A stretch of 54,490 nt of DNA, taken from Gemmatimonadota bacterium (GTDB lineage: Bacteria; Gemmatimonadota; Gemmatimonadetes; Longimicrobiales; Gaopeijiaceae). The DNA is taken from NCBI GenBank assembly GCA_003562075.1, contig PWWP01000096.1, forward strand, positions 1 to 54,490, written 5' to 3'. The position numbers and the translations under genes were made by a program. Of the stretch, positions 44,367 to 52,611 are shown piece after piece. The notes under the pieces were generated by a model, which had not been told where the DNA came from, searched no databases, and was given only the letters and a program-made list of their open reading frames with translations. Positions within the stretch are counted from its first letter, which is position 1. Each line of letters starts with the position of its first letter.

Positions 44367-45572
44367 TCAGAGGTTTTCGTTGTCCTGTACCTCGGTGTAG
44401 GGGATGGGCACGCAGTCTTCCCATCCGTCCTCAAAGAGGTCCCACCGACGCATGTCGACCAGTCGGTGGGCATTCGTGAGGAACAGCTCGTGTTTGCGCT
44501 CCGTTCGCATGGCCTCGATGGCGGCCTCACCGGTGAGGTCGGTGGAGAGAGGCTCCAGGCCGGAGGCTTCCCGGACCTGGTTTAGGAGCGTCAAGGCAGG
44601 CTCGAACTCTCCGCCGTCCATGAGGACCTCTGCCTCGATGAGGCGGGCCTCCTGCCACGTGCCGATGGGCATGTCTGCTGCACGATCCGGGTACTTCATC
44701 TGGTTCCACCGGGGTACCTGGCCGTCGGGGGTGTTCCCCTCCCCTCGGACGACTGGTACTCGAGGATCATCCAGCTCTCTGTATCCCTCATGCACTACCG
44801 CAAACCCGTTCACGTTCTGGAGGTTGTAGACCGCATTTTCTTCGCCTGACGCAGAGCGGTAGACGGCCCTCCAGGAGAACCCATCCGATACGGCCCGGGC
44901 ATCTGACAGGGCGCCGGCGCCGTCGCCCATGGCCAGACGGGCCCGAGCTCGCTGGAGGTGGGCCATCTCCACCACCGAGTCCGCCCCGGCCTGCATCCCG
45001 AGCTGAATAGCTTCAGCCAGTCGGTCCTTGGCGATCTGGTAGGAGTCTTCCCTCGTCACCGCCGGCCCACCGTCGTAGGCGGCCTCGCAGAAAATCTCGG
45101 CAATGTTCAGATACGTCATGCCTCCGTAGAGACGAACGATGGCCGTCCGCGGGTCGCTCTCCGCGTCGGGGAGGTGCTCCAGGAGTCGAGGAAAGGTCTC
45201 TTCAGCGAGGAAGCGAGCGGCCTGGAGGGGATTCCAGAGATTCACCGGGACGAGCCGAGATCCGGCCCCGGCGAAGTTCAGGTATTCTCCCCTCCGGCTT
45301 GCAGCGTTGATGGGCTCACTCGTGTCTCCTCCCAGGAGTTCGTCGGAGCCCACACCCGTGTAGAAGACCACGTTGTCATAGGCATTGTTGTAATTGCCCA
45401 TAACGCCGGTGACCAGGGCGTTCAGGGCTGCCGGCGTGTTCAAGCCGTCCTCGGTGATACTTCCAGGGTCCTCAGCGTCGAAGATGGTACTATCACATCC
45501 CACGAGAATGAAGAGAGCGAACACCAGGAGCGCTGCCGTGGCAGGCCAGCGTTGGAATGGGATCGAAGGCAT
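44367..45572 (-). CDS. RagB/SusD-family outer-membrane lipoprotein
   Basis: A 401-residue substrate-capturing lipoprotein, the partner of the SusC-type transporter upstream. A signal peptide (about 1-22) ends in LVGCDS (lipid-modified Cys). SusD-like TPR helices are seen (LEHLPDAESDPRTAIVRLYGGMTYLNIAEIFCE), and the C-terminal part carries the family's ARLIEAEVLMDGGEFEPALTLLNQVRE and ERKHELFLTNAHRLVDMRRW. The ATG at 45570-45572 is chosen because the signal begins there; an upstream start at 45650 would add 26 polar residues. It lies 81 bases downstream of the susC stop. Confidence 0.9.
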   Translation of the reverse strand: MPSIPFQRWPATAALLVFALFILVGCDSTIFDAEDPGSITEDGLNTPAALNALVTGVMGNYNNAYDNVVFYTGVGSDELLGGDTSEPINAASRRGEYLNFAGAGSRLVPVNLWNPLQAARFLAEETFPRLLEHLPDAESDPRTAIVRLYGGMTYLNIAEIFCEAAYDGGPAVTREDSYQIAKDRLAEAIQLGMQAGADSVVEMAHLQRARARLAMGDGAGALSDARAVSDGFSWRAVYRSASGEENAVYNLQNVNGFAVVHEGYRELDDPRVPVVRGEGNTPDGQVPRWNQMKYPDRAADMPIGTWQEARLIEAEVLMDGGEFEPALTLLNQVREASGLEPLSTDLTGEAAIEAMRTERKHELFLTNAHRLVDMRRWDLFEDGWEDCVPIPYTEVQDNENL

Positions 45573-45653
45573 GGCGTATGTGCGGTCCTCACTTGAGGTG
45601 TGTTGCCGAGCGGATTCGGAGCTGAAGCTGCCGTTGCGTGAGAAGGTCATGGA

Positions 45654-48548
45654 TCAGAAGCCCAGGTCCAGTCCCAACAAGAGCTGACGCCGTTGAGGGA
45701 GAGAGAAGAATTCGGAGCTCACCCGGAGTCCTGTCTCGTCGTCTCCGAACTGTGCGCCGATCTCAGGATCGGTCCCTGAGTAGCCGGTGAAGGTGAGGAG
45801 ATTCCTGCCGCTGGCGAAGACTCGAAGACTTCGTCCATGATCTCCTCCCCCGAGCCATTCGGACGGGACGGTGTAGGAGGCGCCGATCTCCCGAAGCTTG
45901 AGCCAGTCTCCAGGCTCGACGAAGTCGCCCGGGCAGCACGAAGCCTGGGCCCGGAGCGCTTGGACCTCAGGGGCGTCCGGATCTCCGCCGGCCTCCATGA
46001 GGGTCCGGTAGTACTCCTCGCCGGTGGCCGAGTTGATCATGAAGGGACGCCCCAGGTAGGTCACGTAGTGGCCCACTGCCCATTGAGCGTTGGCGAAGAA
46101 GCTGACCTGATTCCAGGTGACGTCGGTCCGGAACGAGCCATTGTGGGGCGGCATGGCCGGACCGATGTACTGCTCTTCGGCCGAGGGGATGGGCATCCCG
46201 TTCTCATCCGTTCCCTCGGATACGATGCCCCATTTGGACGGCACCTCGTAACCCTCAACGATCCAGGTGCCGAAGCGGTCCACCTGGATGCTGGAGAGCC
46301 CGTCCAGGCTCACCATCTCGTTGGAGTTGAAGGAATAGGTGGCTCCGGCTCGCCACTCCAGCCCCGGGCGCTGATGCAGGACGCCGTTCAGGGTGAGTTC
46401 GATACCTCGGTTCTGCATCTCACCCACGTTGGTGAGCTGGTTCGCCGTGAATCCGGCCGAAGCCGGGAAGGATCGGCTCACCAGGAGGTCCGAAGTGGAC
46501 TGGTCATAGAAGGTGAACTCCAGGTCGATGCGTTCCTCGAAGAACGATCCCTCGAAGCCGGCCTCGAACTCCCGGCTGACCTCCGGTGCCAGATCCGGGT
46601 TCCCCAGGGTGGCCTGCCGGATGGCGACCTGGCCACCCACGTGGTTGAAGGGCTCGTAGGTTCGCTGGGCATCGAACGCTCCAGGCTGCATCCCTGCCAT
46701 TCCGAGTCCGCCCCGGAGGCGTAGGGAACTCACCCAGGGGAGGTGGAACCAGTCCGACTCGGAGATGACCCACGACCCGCTGATCTTCGGATAGGGCTGG
46801 AGCCCGAAGTCATCGCCAAAGGCCGAGGATCCGTCGACTCTGAGTCCCCCGGTGAGGAAGATCCTGTTCTGGTATCCCATCTGTTGCTGGAGGAAGAAGC
46901 CCCCGGTGGCGTAGTTCAGCTCCGACTCACCGGCGTCTCGCTGGGCCGTTCCGCCAAGGAGCTCAAGCCCTGGGGCTGCGAAGTCCAGACCCTCAGTGAT
47001 GGTGGCCGACTGATCACGTTGAGCAAGCTGAGCACCGAAGGCGAACTCACCGTCCCACCGATCCCCCAGACCAAAGAGGACGGTGCCGGCATAGTCCAGG
47101 TTCGTTCGGATGTTTCGCTCCCGGGTCACATTCCGCTGGGAGCGAGGAAAGGAGAGTTCGTCTGAATAAGGCCATGCCGTGAGTTGCTCCGATTCGGCGA
47201 AATCCAGACCCATGGTCAGGCGATGGGTGAAGCGGTCTCCCATCCGGTGGCTCAGGGTCGAGCCGCCAATGAAGCGGTAGGTGTCCTGCTGCCGGATCTG
47301 CTCAAGGGCATGATCGATGGGCATGAAGGCGCCACCGTATGGATCTCGCTCCGACCCAAGCTCCACTGGGTTCCCCAGCATGATGTTTCCCAGGACCGAA
47401 GTGGTCACATTGTCCATGATCAGGGTGCCCACCTGGCTCCGAACGAAATTCGTTCGGAAGTCTGCTTCGAACCCCTCGGCAGGGCTGAGGCCCAGGTTCA
47501 TTCGAATGCCTGAACGGTCGTGGAAATTCCCTGGAACGCTCCCTTCGTCGGAGGAGTGGGTTCCGGAGAGGAAATAGTTCACCATCCCGGCCGATCCCCG
47601 GACGGAGGCGTCGGTCTGGTAGTAGAGACCCGTCTCCAGGATGTCGTTGGCCGACGGGTACTGGGGGTCCGGATGCATGAGGGGGAAGTTCTGAGGCACC
47701 TGGTTCGCCCCCATCCGGGTGCTCACCGAGTAGACCGGGTCTGAACCGGCGCCCGATTTGGTGAAGATCTGGATGACACCAGATGACGCCTCACTCCCGT
47801 AGAGCGTTGACGCGGCTGCACCGCGGATGACCTCCACCCGATCAATGTCTTGGAGATTCACATCAGCCAGACGGCTCACCGCTTCTCCCGAGGAGACCAT
47901 CCCTCGACTGGTTTCCAAGCGGATTCCGTCGATGTAGATGAGGGGCTGGGCACCCTGTGTCAGGGAAGTGATGCCCCGCAGGTTCAGCGAACCAGTGGCG
48001 CCCACCGTACCCGTACTCCCCAGCCCAACGACCCCTGCTGCTCGGCCCTGGAGGAGCTGCTCCATGCTTGTCACCGGGGCCACCTCAGTCAGGCTGGCGG
48101 CATCAATGGAAGACAGGCTGGCGCCCAGAGCCCGGCGCTGGGTTCCTCCGGCGGTCCCCGTCACAACGATCTCATCCAGATCCAGTGCCTGAGGGGAAAG
48201 CATGAATTCGAGTTGGACCGTCTCCCCTGCCTGAAGCTGTACGGTCCGGCTCTGGGAGGCGAAGCCGATCATCTGAGCGACCACCTCCACCTCACCGGCC
48301 GGGACGTCGGTCAACTGGAAGGCGCCGTTGGCTCCGCTCACGGTCCCGATCCCCGTACCCTCCACGGAGACCTGGACGCCGGACATCCCTTGTCCGGTTC
48401 CTTCTTCCAGGATCTGGCCTGCAATGGTTCCCGTCTGTTTCAATCCGTCAGGAGTGGGAGTGTCGGATTCGGGACCGGGTAGACCCTGAAGGGCTGGAGC
48501 CCAGAGCAGGAGGAGTGCTAACGCCAGCAAACCAGAGATTTTCTGCAT
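45654..48548 (-). CDS. SusC/RagA-family TonB-linked outer-membrane transporter
   Basis: A 964-residue outer-membrane transporter. After a signal peptide (about 1-23) come a carboxypeptidase-regulatory-like beta domain (IAGQILEEGTGQGMSGVQVSVEGTG), a plug (VTSMEQLLQGRAAGVVGLG, IDGIRLETSRGMVS, EVIRGAAASTLYGSEASSGVIQIFTKSG), and a beta-barrel ending in LDLGF. This layout is the SusC/RagA form, which imports glycans or peptides bound by SusD. The ATG at 48546-48548 is used; a GTG 12 bases upstream (48558-48560) is the alternative. The nearest promoter element is a perfect TTGACA 200 bases upstream. No FecR/sigma pair lies beside it. Confidence 0.94.
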   Translation of the reverse strand: MQKISGLLALALLLLWAPALQGLPGPESDTPTPDGLKQTGTIAGQILEEGTGQGMSGVQVSVEGTGIGTVSGANGAFQLTDVPAGEVEVVAQMIGFASQSRTVQLQAGETVQLEFMLSPQALDLDEIVVTGTAGGTQRRALGASLSSIDAASLTEVAPVTSMEQLLQGRAAGVVGLGSTGTVGATGSLNLRGITSLTQGAQPLIYIDGIRLETSRGMVSSGEAVSRLADVNLQDIDRVEVIRGAAASTLYGSEASSGVIQIFTKSGAGSDPVYSVSTRMGANQVPQNFPLMHPDPQYPSANDILETGLYYQTDASVRGSAGMVNYFLSGTHSSDEGSVPGNFHDRSGIRMNLGLSPAEGFEADFRTNFVRSQVGTLIMDNVTTSVLGNIMLGNPVELGSERDPYGGAFMPIDHALEQIRQQDTYRFIGGSTLSHRMGDRFTHRLTMGLDFAESEQLTAWPYSDELSFPRSQRNVTRERNIRTNLDYAGTVLFGLGDRWDGEFAFGAQLAQRDQSATITEGLDFAAPGLELLGGTAQRDAGESELNYATGGFFLQQQMGYQNRIFLTGGLRVDGSSAFGDDFGLQPYPKISGSWVISESDWFHLPWVSSLRLRGGLGMAGMQPGAFDAQRTYEPFNHVGGQVAIRQATLGNPDLAPEVSREFEAGFEGSFFEERIDLEFTFYDQSTSDLLVSRSFPASAGFTANQLTNVGEMQNRGIELTLNGVLHQRPGLEWRAGATYSFNSNEMVSLDGLSSIQVDRFGTWIVEGYEVPSKWGIVSEGTDENGMPIPSAEEQYIGPAMPPHNGSFRTDVTWNQVSFFANAQWAVGHYVTYLGRPFMINSATGEEYYRTLMEAGGDPDAPEVQALRAQASCCPGDFVEPGDWLKLREIGASYTVPSEWLGGGDHGRSLRVFASGRNLLTFTGYSGTDPEIGAQFGDDETGLRVSSEFFSLPQRRQLLLGLDLGF

Positions 48549-48731
48549 GCCTTGACTCACGTTCTTGGAGAGGGAAATAGGATGGTTTCTTTCCTGGTGC
48601 CTGATCTCAACGCACGGCTGCGCCCAGCCCGGGAAGCGTAAGGTTCACGCGGCAGGGACAAAAAGAGATGGAATGAAGGGGGTCGCTGGATTGATCGGCG
48701 AAATGAAGGCTGGGCGACTCCGGGCCGCCAT

Positions 48732-48760
48732 TTCATTCAAAACCCGATCTGTATTGTCAA
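48732..48760 (-). promoter_or_regulatory. Candidate susC promoter
   Basis: On the minus strand a perfect TTGACA (48755-48760) lies about 210 bases before the susC ATG. With a 17-base spacer the -10 is AATGAA (poor); with 19 bases it is TGAAAT (4 of 6). Only the -35 is convincing. Confidence 0.3.
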
Positions 48761-48882
48761 CGGATGAGAGGCACCGTATGGGGTCTGGTTCCCTGGCGCA
48801 AGTTGGCCTCGAGCCAACCCGCGTCTGTGCCGCTGGGGGGGTCGATAGAATGGAAGGGCGTCGGAGAGAAGGGTTGACTCAA

Positions 48883-48948
48883 GGGGGGGGCATGGCTCAA
48901 TCCGCTCGAAACGAAGGGGCTTGGAGAGGGGGGGCGGGGGGGAGGGGG
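48883..48948 (+). other. Cluster of long G runs
   Basis: Runs of 8, 4, 7, 7 and 5 Gs (48883-48890, 48916-48919, 48928-48934, 48936-48942, 48944-48948). The last four are close enough to form a G-quadruplex on the plus strand. In a region between a TonB transporter and an island edge it could affect replication or recombination. Confidence 0.5.
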
Positions 48949-48995
48949 CGGTTCCGCGGATGGGCTGCCTCGGAGGAGCACCGGACGTGCGCCCC

Positions 48996-49026
48996 GCTGG
49001 TTCCCCTCAATCCGGGGGGAACCAGC
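48996..49026. terminator. Perfect hairpin, possible original terminator of the M55 peptidase gene
   Basis: An 11-bp perfect stem (48996-49006 with 49016-49026), without a T tract on either side. It stands 14 bases downstream, on the minus strand, of the stop codon inside the left repeat copy. This fits a terminator left behind when the insert entered the end of the M55 peptidase gene. Confidence 0.45.
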
Positions 49027-49038
49027 AGGTCTCCTGGA

Positions 49039-49075
49039 ATCAAGGGCTCAAGTCACTCCGGTAGTGCCCCACGAA
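49039..49075 (+). repeat. Direct repeat A, left copy
   Basis: 37 bases identical at 36 positions to 52612-52648, including a 27-base perfect run (49039-49065), in the same orientation. Read on the minus strand it encodes FVGHYRSDLSP and a stop, against FVGNYRSDLSP at the end of the M55 peptidase. Outside the 37 bases the similarity ends. Confidence 0.9.
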
Positions 49076-49216
49076 GCGTGGGGGGAACCACCTGAAAAGC
49101 CGGAAAACCGAGATGGAAAGCGGATGATCGCCGGATTTCGGGAGCGCGGAGAGGAAGGCGCCACCCCCGAGAACCCCCCCTGATTCCCCGGGATGCTCGG
49201 GGAGCGTTGACGGAGA

Positions 49217-49235
49217 TTTGACGGAAGTGGGGAAA
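49217..49235 (+). repeat. Direct repeat B, left copy
   Basis: TTTGACGGAAGTGGGGAAA matches 52580-52598 at 18 of 19 positions, same orientation. It lies 141 bases inside repeat A here, while the right copy lies 13 bases inside repeat A. It is preceded by a partial copy, TTGACGGA. Confidence 0.7.
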
Positions 49236-49294
49236 GCCGCGGAGTGAGGAATCATCTTGGTTGGCCGCGACCGCCTCCTCGAAAGGGCCGGGGG

Positions 49295-50566
49295 CTATGG
49301 CCCCAGCAAGGCAGCCGGGACGACTCCAATGCCATCCGCTCGGCGATAGGCTGCCGAGCCCGTGGTCACGACGACTGCGTCCAGGAGATCTCGGCCCATG
49401 CGATCCCGTAACCACAGAAGGTGCCTGACATCATCGTCGGACACCGTGCCGGCGAGCTTGACCTCCATGGCCAGAACGCGCCTGTCGGGCCGCTCGATAA
49501 TCAGATCCACCTCATGCCGCCCACCCTTGGTCCTTAGGTGTTTGACCTCGGCCTCTGCCGCCTGGGCATATACCCGTACACAGAGCGTGACCAGAGCCTC
49601 GAACAGATGTCCGAGCAAGGTCCCGTCGCGCGGAACGGTGGCCGCGCCCTCGCCGCCTTCGACCAGGGTGTTCACGCCCACCCCGAGCAGGCGGGCGGCA
49701 AGAGCCGGGTCGGCCAGTTGGTGCTTGTCCGGCCGAGCCAGCCTGGAAAAATAGTTGCGGCTCGGCACCCACGCCGGCACGGGGTCGAGAAGCCAGAGCC
49801 GGTGGAGCACGTCCCTGTACTGGATCACCGTGGTTCTCGCCGGCTTGTCGGCCTCTCCCGGCGTCGCGGCGTCCCGGATCGATTCCAGCGTGGCGGTCGT
49901 CGAGGACGCGGCCGCGTATGCCGTCATCCATCGACGCAGCGTGTCCGGCCTGCGAACCGACTGCCCGACCTCCTCGAAGTCACGATCGACCACCCGTGCG
50001 AGGTAGCTGTCGAGTTGTGCGCGTCGGGCTCGGCCCGACAGTGAGCGGATGGCAGGGAACCCCGAAGCCACGATCTCCTCGGCGTACGCCTCCAGCCCGA
50101 GAGAAGTCTCTCCTTCAAGGGACCCCGTTCTACCGTCCAGGAGGTCGCGAAGCCCTACCGTTGGCGGACCCAAACCCCGCTCCGCCAGGCTCATCGGACG
50201 CAACCGCAACCTCACGATCCGGCCTGCACCCGAATGCGTCTCCGGTGACTCCGGCGCTGCCGATCCGGTGAGCAGAAAGCGCCCGGGCCGTGGATCCGAA
50301 TCTACGGAGCGGCGTACCGCGTCCCATACCTCCGGAACCCGCTGCCACTCGTCCAGGAGCACCGGTGGATTTCCGGACACAGCCCGCGCGGGTTCCGCCC
50401 TTGCAACAGACGCCTGGGCGGGATCGTCGAAACGACGCACGGTCTTGGCCCGCTGCACCGCCGTCTCGGTCTTGCCCACCGCCTTCGGCCCCTCGATCGT
50501 GACCGCCGGGAGCCCCGTGAGGAGTTCATCCAGCTCGTCATCGATCACCCTCCGAATATACGACAT
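49295..50566 (-). CDS. DUF4143/AAA-14-type ATPase with nuclease-like C-terminal domain
   Basis: A 423-residue ATPase. Walker A GPKAVGKT is at 26-33 and Walker B in PPVLLDEWQRVP, followed by FLLTGSAAP (sensor region). The C-terminal part is the DUF4143 region with GGRHEVDLIIERPDRRVLAMEVKL, where EVD...EVK resembles a restriction-endonuclease-like (PD-(D/E)XK) core. The family is widespread, often mobile, and has no well-established role. The second ATG (50564-50566) is taken as start, with AAGGGG 6 bases upstream; the first ATG sits directly on that site. Its base use is more GC-rich and Ala/Arg-rich than that of the peptide gene beside it. Within the insert it is divergent from the peptide cassette. 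Confidence 0.88.
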   Translation of the reverse strand: MSYIRRVIDDELDELLTGLPAVTIEGPKAVGKTETAVQRAKTVRRFDDPAQASVARAEPARAVSGNPPVLLDEWQRVPEVWDAVRRSVDSDPRPGRFLLTGSAAPESPETHSGAGRIVRLRLRPMSLAERGLGPPTVGLRDLLDGRTGSLEGETSLGLEAYAEEIVASGFPAIRSLSGRARRAQLDSYLARVVDRDFEEVGQSVRRPDTLRRWMTAYAAASSTTATLESIRDAATPGEADKPARTTVIQYRDVLHRLWLLDPVPAWVPSRNYFSRLARPDKHQLADPALAARLLGVGVNTLVEGGEGAATVPRDGTLLGHLFEALVTLCVRVYAQAAEAEVKHLRTKGGRHEVDLIIERPDRRVLAMEVKLAGTVSDDDVRHLLWLRDRMGRDLLDAVVVTTGSAAYRRADGIGVVPAALLGP

Positions 50567-50631
50567 CGGCATCCCCTTGAATTCAGTGCGACCCCGACTA
50601 AGCTACATCAGGACCGCCACCGACGCTACAT

Positions 50632-51084
50632 TTGGACCAGTATCAAGGCTACGACTGGTCCACTCTCGGGGAAGTTCTTCCGGTGGAGGACGCGGATCGC
50701 TCCATTGTGCTGCTCTTCGATCCTGCAGACGCGTTCTCATGTTTCAGCGGCTTAGCTGCTTGGAATGCGTGGAGTTCGGAGAGCGGAAACGAGTTGACGT
50801 TGATTTTCACCCGCAGTCCCACCCCCGTGGAACGCCGGTTACTCCGCTTCGCGGGAATTCGAGAGGATGGATTGCTTTCGGAGTCCAAATCGTTGAACAC
50901 ACCGATCCACCTGGTATTCGAGGCCGGAGTGGTCCGTGACGTTCGAGAGCACACCACGGACGAAGATGCGTTTGCCACAATTGCTGGGTTCCGGAGCGAA
51001 ATCCGCTCCGGTGGAGCAAACCAGTTTTCCCAGGCGGATTCCCCCTCAACTACAGGAGGCCACCATGAGCAAGAACGGCATTAG
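50632..51084 (+). CDS. Thioredoxin-fold-like protein, N-terminus unclear
   Basis: About 150 residues. The sequence resembles a thioredoxin-like fold: a strand IVLLFDPADAFSC, a helix FSGLAAWNAWSS, a second strand LTLIFTRSP, and TPIHLVFEAGVVRDV toward the C-terminus. Only one Cys sits at the expected active-site position (AFSCFSG), so it is not a standard CxxC oxidoreductase. The start is a TTG at 50632 without a ribosome binding site; there is no ATG or GTG before the upstream stop at 50599, so the gene may be cut at its 5' end or may use an odd start. Its last codons overlap the next gene by 20 bases, so the two are coupled. The fold assignment is tentative. Confidence 0.6.
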   Translation: MDQYQGYDWSTLGEVLPVEDADRSIVLLFDPADAFSCFSGLAAWNAWSSESGNELTLIFTRSPTPVERRLLRFAGIREDGLLSESKSLNTPIHLVFEAGVVRDVREHTTDEDAFATIAGFRSEIRSGGANQFSQADSPSTTGGHHEQERH

Positions 51085-51268
51085 GAGAACGATTCTCTAC
51101 GTCCTAGGTTTTGTCATTGCCATCGGCATGGGCATGTTCACCATGACTCCGCAACCTGCGCAGGCCGTTGACGAACAATGCTGGAGATACTGGATCGCTT
51201 CGTCGCAATGCAATCTCGATTGCGATCACCCTGGAACGTATCCCTGCACCTGCCTCTACTGTTGGTAG
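51065..51268 (+). CDS. Precursor of a secreted cysteine-rich peptide
   Basis: 67 residues. AGGAGG stands 5 bases before the ATG. A basic N-terminus (MSKNGIRR), a hydrophobic helix (about 9-28) and a probable signal peptidase site after AQA (residue 34) leave a mature peptide of about 33 residues with six Cys in the order C-X9-C-X3-C-X7-C-X-C-X2-C, ending in Trp. Four aromatic Trp/Tyr residues lie near the Cys. Three disulfides, a metal site or heme attachment are all possible. It lies between the thioredoxin-like gene (overlap 20 bases) and a propeller lipoprotein gene (33 bases after), all coding in the same direction. I recognise no family; bacteriocin-like, adhesin and signalling roles are all open. 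Confidence 0.8.
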   Translation: MSKNGIRRTILYVLGFVIAIGMGMFTMTPQPAQAVDEQCWRYWIASSQCNLDCDHPGTYPCTCLYCW

Positions 51269-51301
51269 CTGCGGACGCTGACCACTTCTGGAGGCCTGCG
51301 A

Positions 51302-52516
51302 ATGCGGATCTCGTCCCTCCTTCTGATTCTGATCTTCCTGACTGGCACAGTCTCCTCCTGCGGCGATGATCCGGATCGACGGGGGGACGAGGCGGATTCT
51401 CCGACTGCTCAGCGCCCGCTCACTATAACAGATTCTATCCTTCTGGGACCCGGTGAGCAGGTCCACGTGGGGGAACCCTACAACATGGTCGTGGATCATG
51501 GGGGAAGCCCTTCGGCCCCTCACCGGGATATCTGGATCTCGGACAGCTTCTCGAACACGATCTTCCGGTTCGACCCAGATGGCTCCCTCCGGGCCAGAAT
51601 CGGTCAGGCCGGGCCCGGTCCGGAGGAAATCCAGAGCCTGTCTCTCATCGTGCTTCGAGACCCTGACCTGGTTGGGGCATTCGATGCAGGGGGTGCCGTC
51701 AAGTGGTTCGACCGGGAATCGGGTGATTTCTCCCATGCCCACACGTGGCAGAGGACGGAGGTGGGTCGCTCTCAGCCAGTCTGGTCCCAGGGTGAAGGCG
51801 AGAGCTTCGTGGTCTCAGCCCTGGATTTCCGGGGGGCTACATCACTGGCCTACCTCGACCTGGATACCGGAGAGTGGGAGTTCGGAGGTGTGCTGCCTGC
51901 TCCTCACCGTGCTTCTGTGCTCGAGGGCACCGGAGGATTCGCCGCGTTCTTCGGAGTCACGAACATCACCGAACTCGCCCCGGACACACTGTTCACCCTG
52001 GTTTGGGGTGCTCACGACATCGCATATACGTACGATGTTGTTCGCCGACAGATGTCTCCTCTCGGCGAGGTCCCGCAGCGCTTTCGACGCAACTCGGACC
52101 CCGACCTCCCTGACCTGTTCAATCAGATCGGATGGATGCCCGACGATGGTCTGGGGCTCACACTCTCGTCCTTTGCCCAGGGGGTATGGACGCTCCAGGA
52201 CGGCAGGATCGCCGTGGTGCACAGCGACCTGGATGGAGAGGGGACGCCCCCGGCGGTCCACATCTGGAGCTCGTCGTACCTTACCGTACTGGACCCGACG
52301 CGAGACGAAGCCTGTGTGGATCTGGGCCTCCCAGGGGGCAGCGAGGTCCGCGCTCACTTCGATGTAGCCCGGGACACTCTCTTTATCCTCGACCGCCGTC
52401 TACCACAGACCCTGGAGGACACCTCGGACGATCTCGAGACCTGGCTCCTCAAGGCCCCGGTCCCCTCGATGGACGATTGCCCCGCCGCCCACCGAGCTTC
52501 GGGTTGGCTCCACTGA
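51302..52516 (+). CDS. 6-bladed beta-propeller lipoprotein
   Basis: A 404-residue exported lipoprotein. The signal peptide ends in VSSCGDD (Cys20 lipid site). The mature part has blades with the NHL-like pattern, for example YNMVVDHGG...DIWISDSFSNTIFRFDPDGSLRARIGQAGPGPEEI, the classic first-blade motif of the 6-bladed propeller lipoproteins, and TLQDGRIAVVHSD further on. No enzymatic residues are evident; such propellers usually bind other molecules. GGAGG lies 7 bases before the ATG. It is the third gene of the cassette, 33 bases after the peptide gene. Confidence 0.85.
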   Translation: MRISSLLLILIFLTGTVSSCGDDPDRRGDEADSPTAQRPLTITDSILLGPGEQVHVGEPYNMVVDHGGSPSAPHRDIWISDSFSNTIFRFDPDGSLRARIGQAGPGPEEIQSLSLIVLRDPDLVGAFDAGGAVKWFDRESGDFSHAHTWQRTEVGRSQPVWSQGEGESFVVSALDFRGATSLAYLDLDTGEWEFGGVLPAPHRASVLEGTGGFAAFFGVTNITELAPDTLFTLVWGAHDIAYTYDVVRRQMSPLGEVPQRFRRNSDPDLPDLFNQIGWMPDDGLGLTLSSFAQGVWTLQDGRIAVVHSDLDGEGTPPAVHIWSSSYLTVLDPTRDEACVDLGLPGGSEVRAHFDVARDTLFILDRRLPQTLEDTSDDLETWLLKAPVPSMDDCPAAHRASGWLH

Positions 52517-52579
52517 ACTCTCATGCCGTCTGACATCCGTCACGAACACGCCCAGATCATGCACCGGAAGCTGGGCAAT

Positions 52580-52598
52580 TTTGACGGAAGTCGGGAAA
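52580..52598 (+). repeat. Direct repeat B, right copy
   Basis: TTTGACGGAAGTCGGGAAA, one mismatch to 49217-49235. It is 13 bases from repeat A and lies inside the island. Confidence 0.7.
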
Positions 52599-52611
52599 AA
52601 CACCCCTCAGG

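Larger units (their letters stand above)
48549..49294. other. Long non-coding stretch with mixed elements
   Basis: About 746 bases without a supportable gene. They hold the susC upstream region with a TTGACA element, a series of long G runs (48883-48948), a perfect 11-bp hairpin (48996-49026) and the left copies of the direct repeats (49039-49075, 49217-49235). Open frames in this stretch are low-complexity or antisense and have no usable ribosome binding site. Confidence 0.7.

Noticed and set aside
48565-49095. 176-codon plus-strand ORF in the region upstream of susC
   Set aside because: Gly/Arg-rich, spans the G runs and repeat A, and has no ribosome binding site or family pattern.
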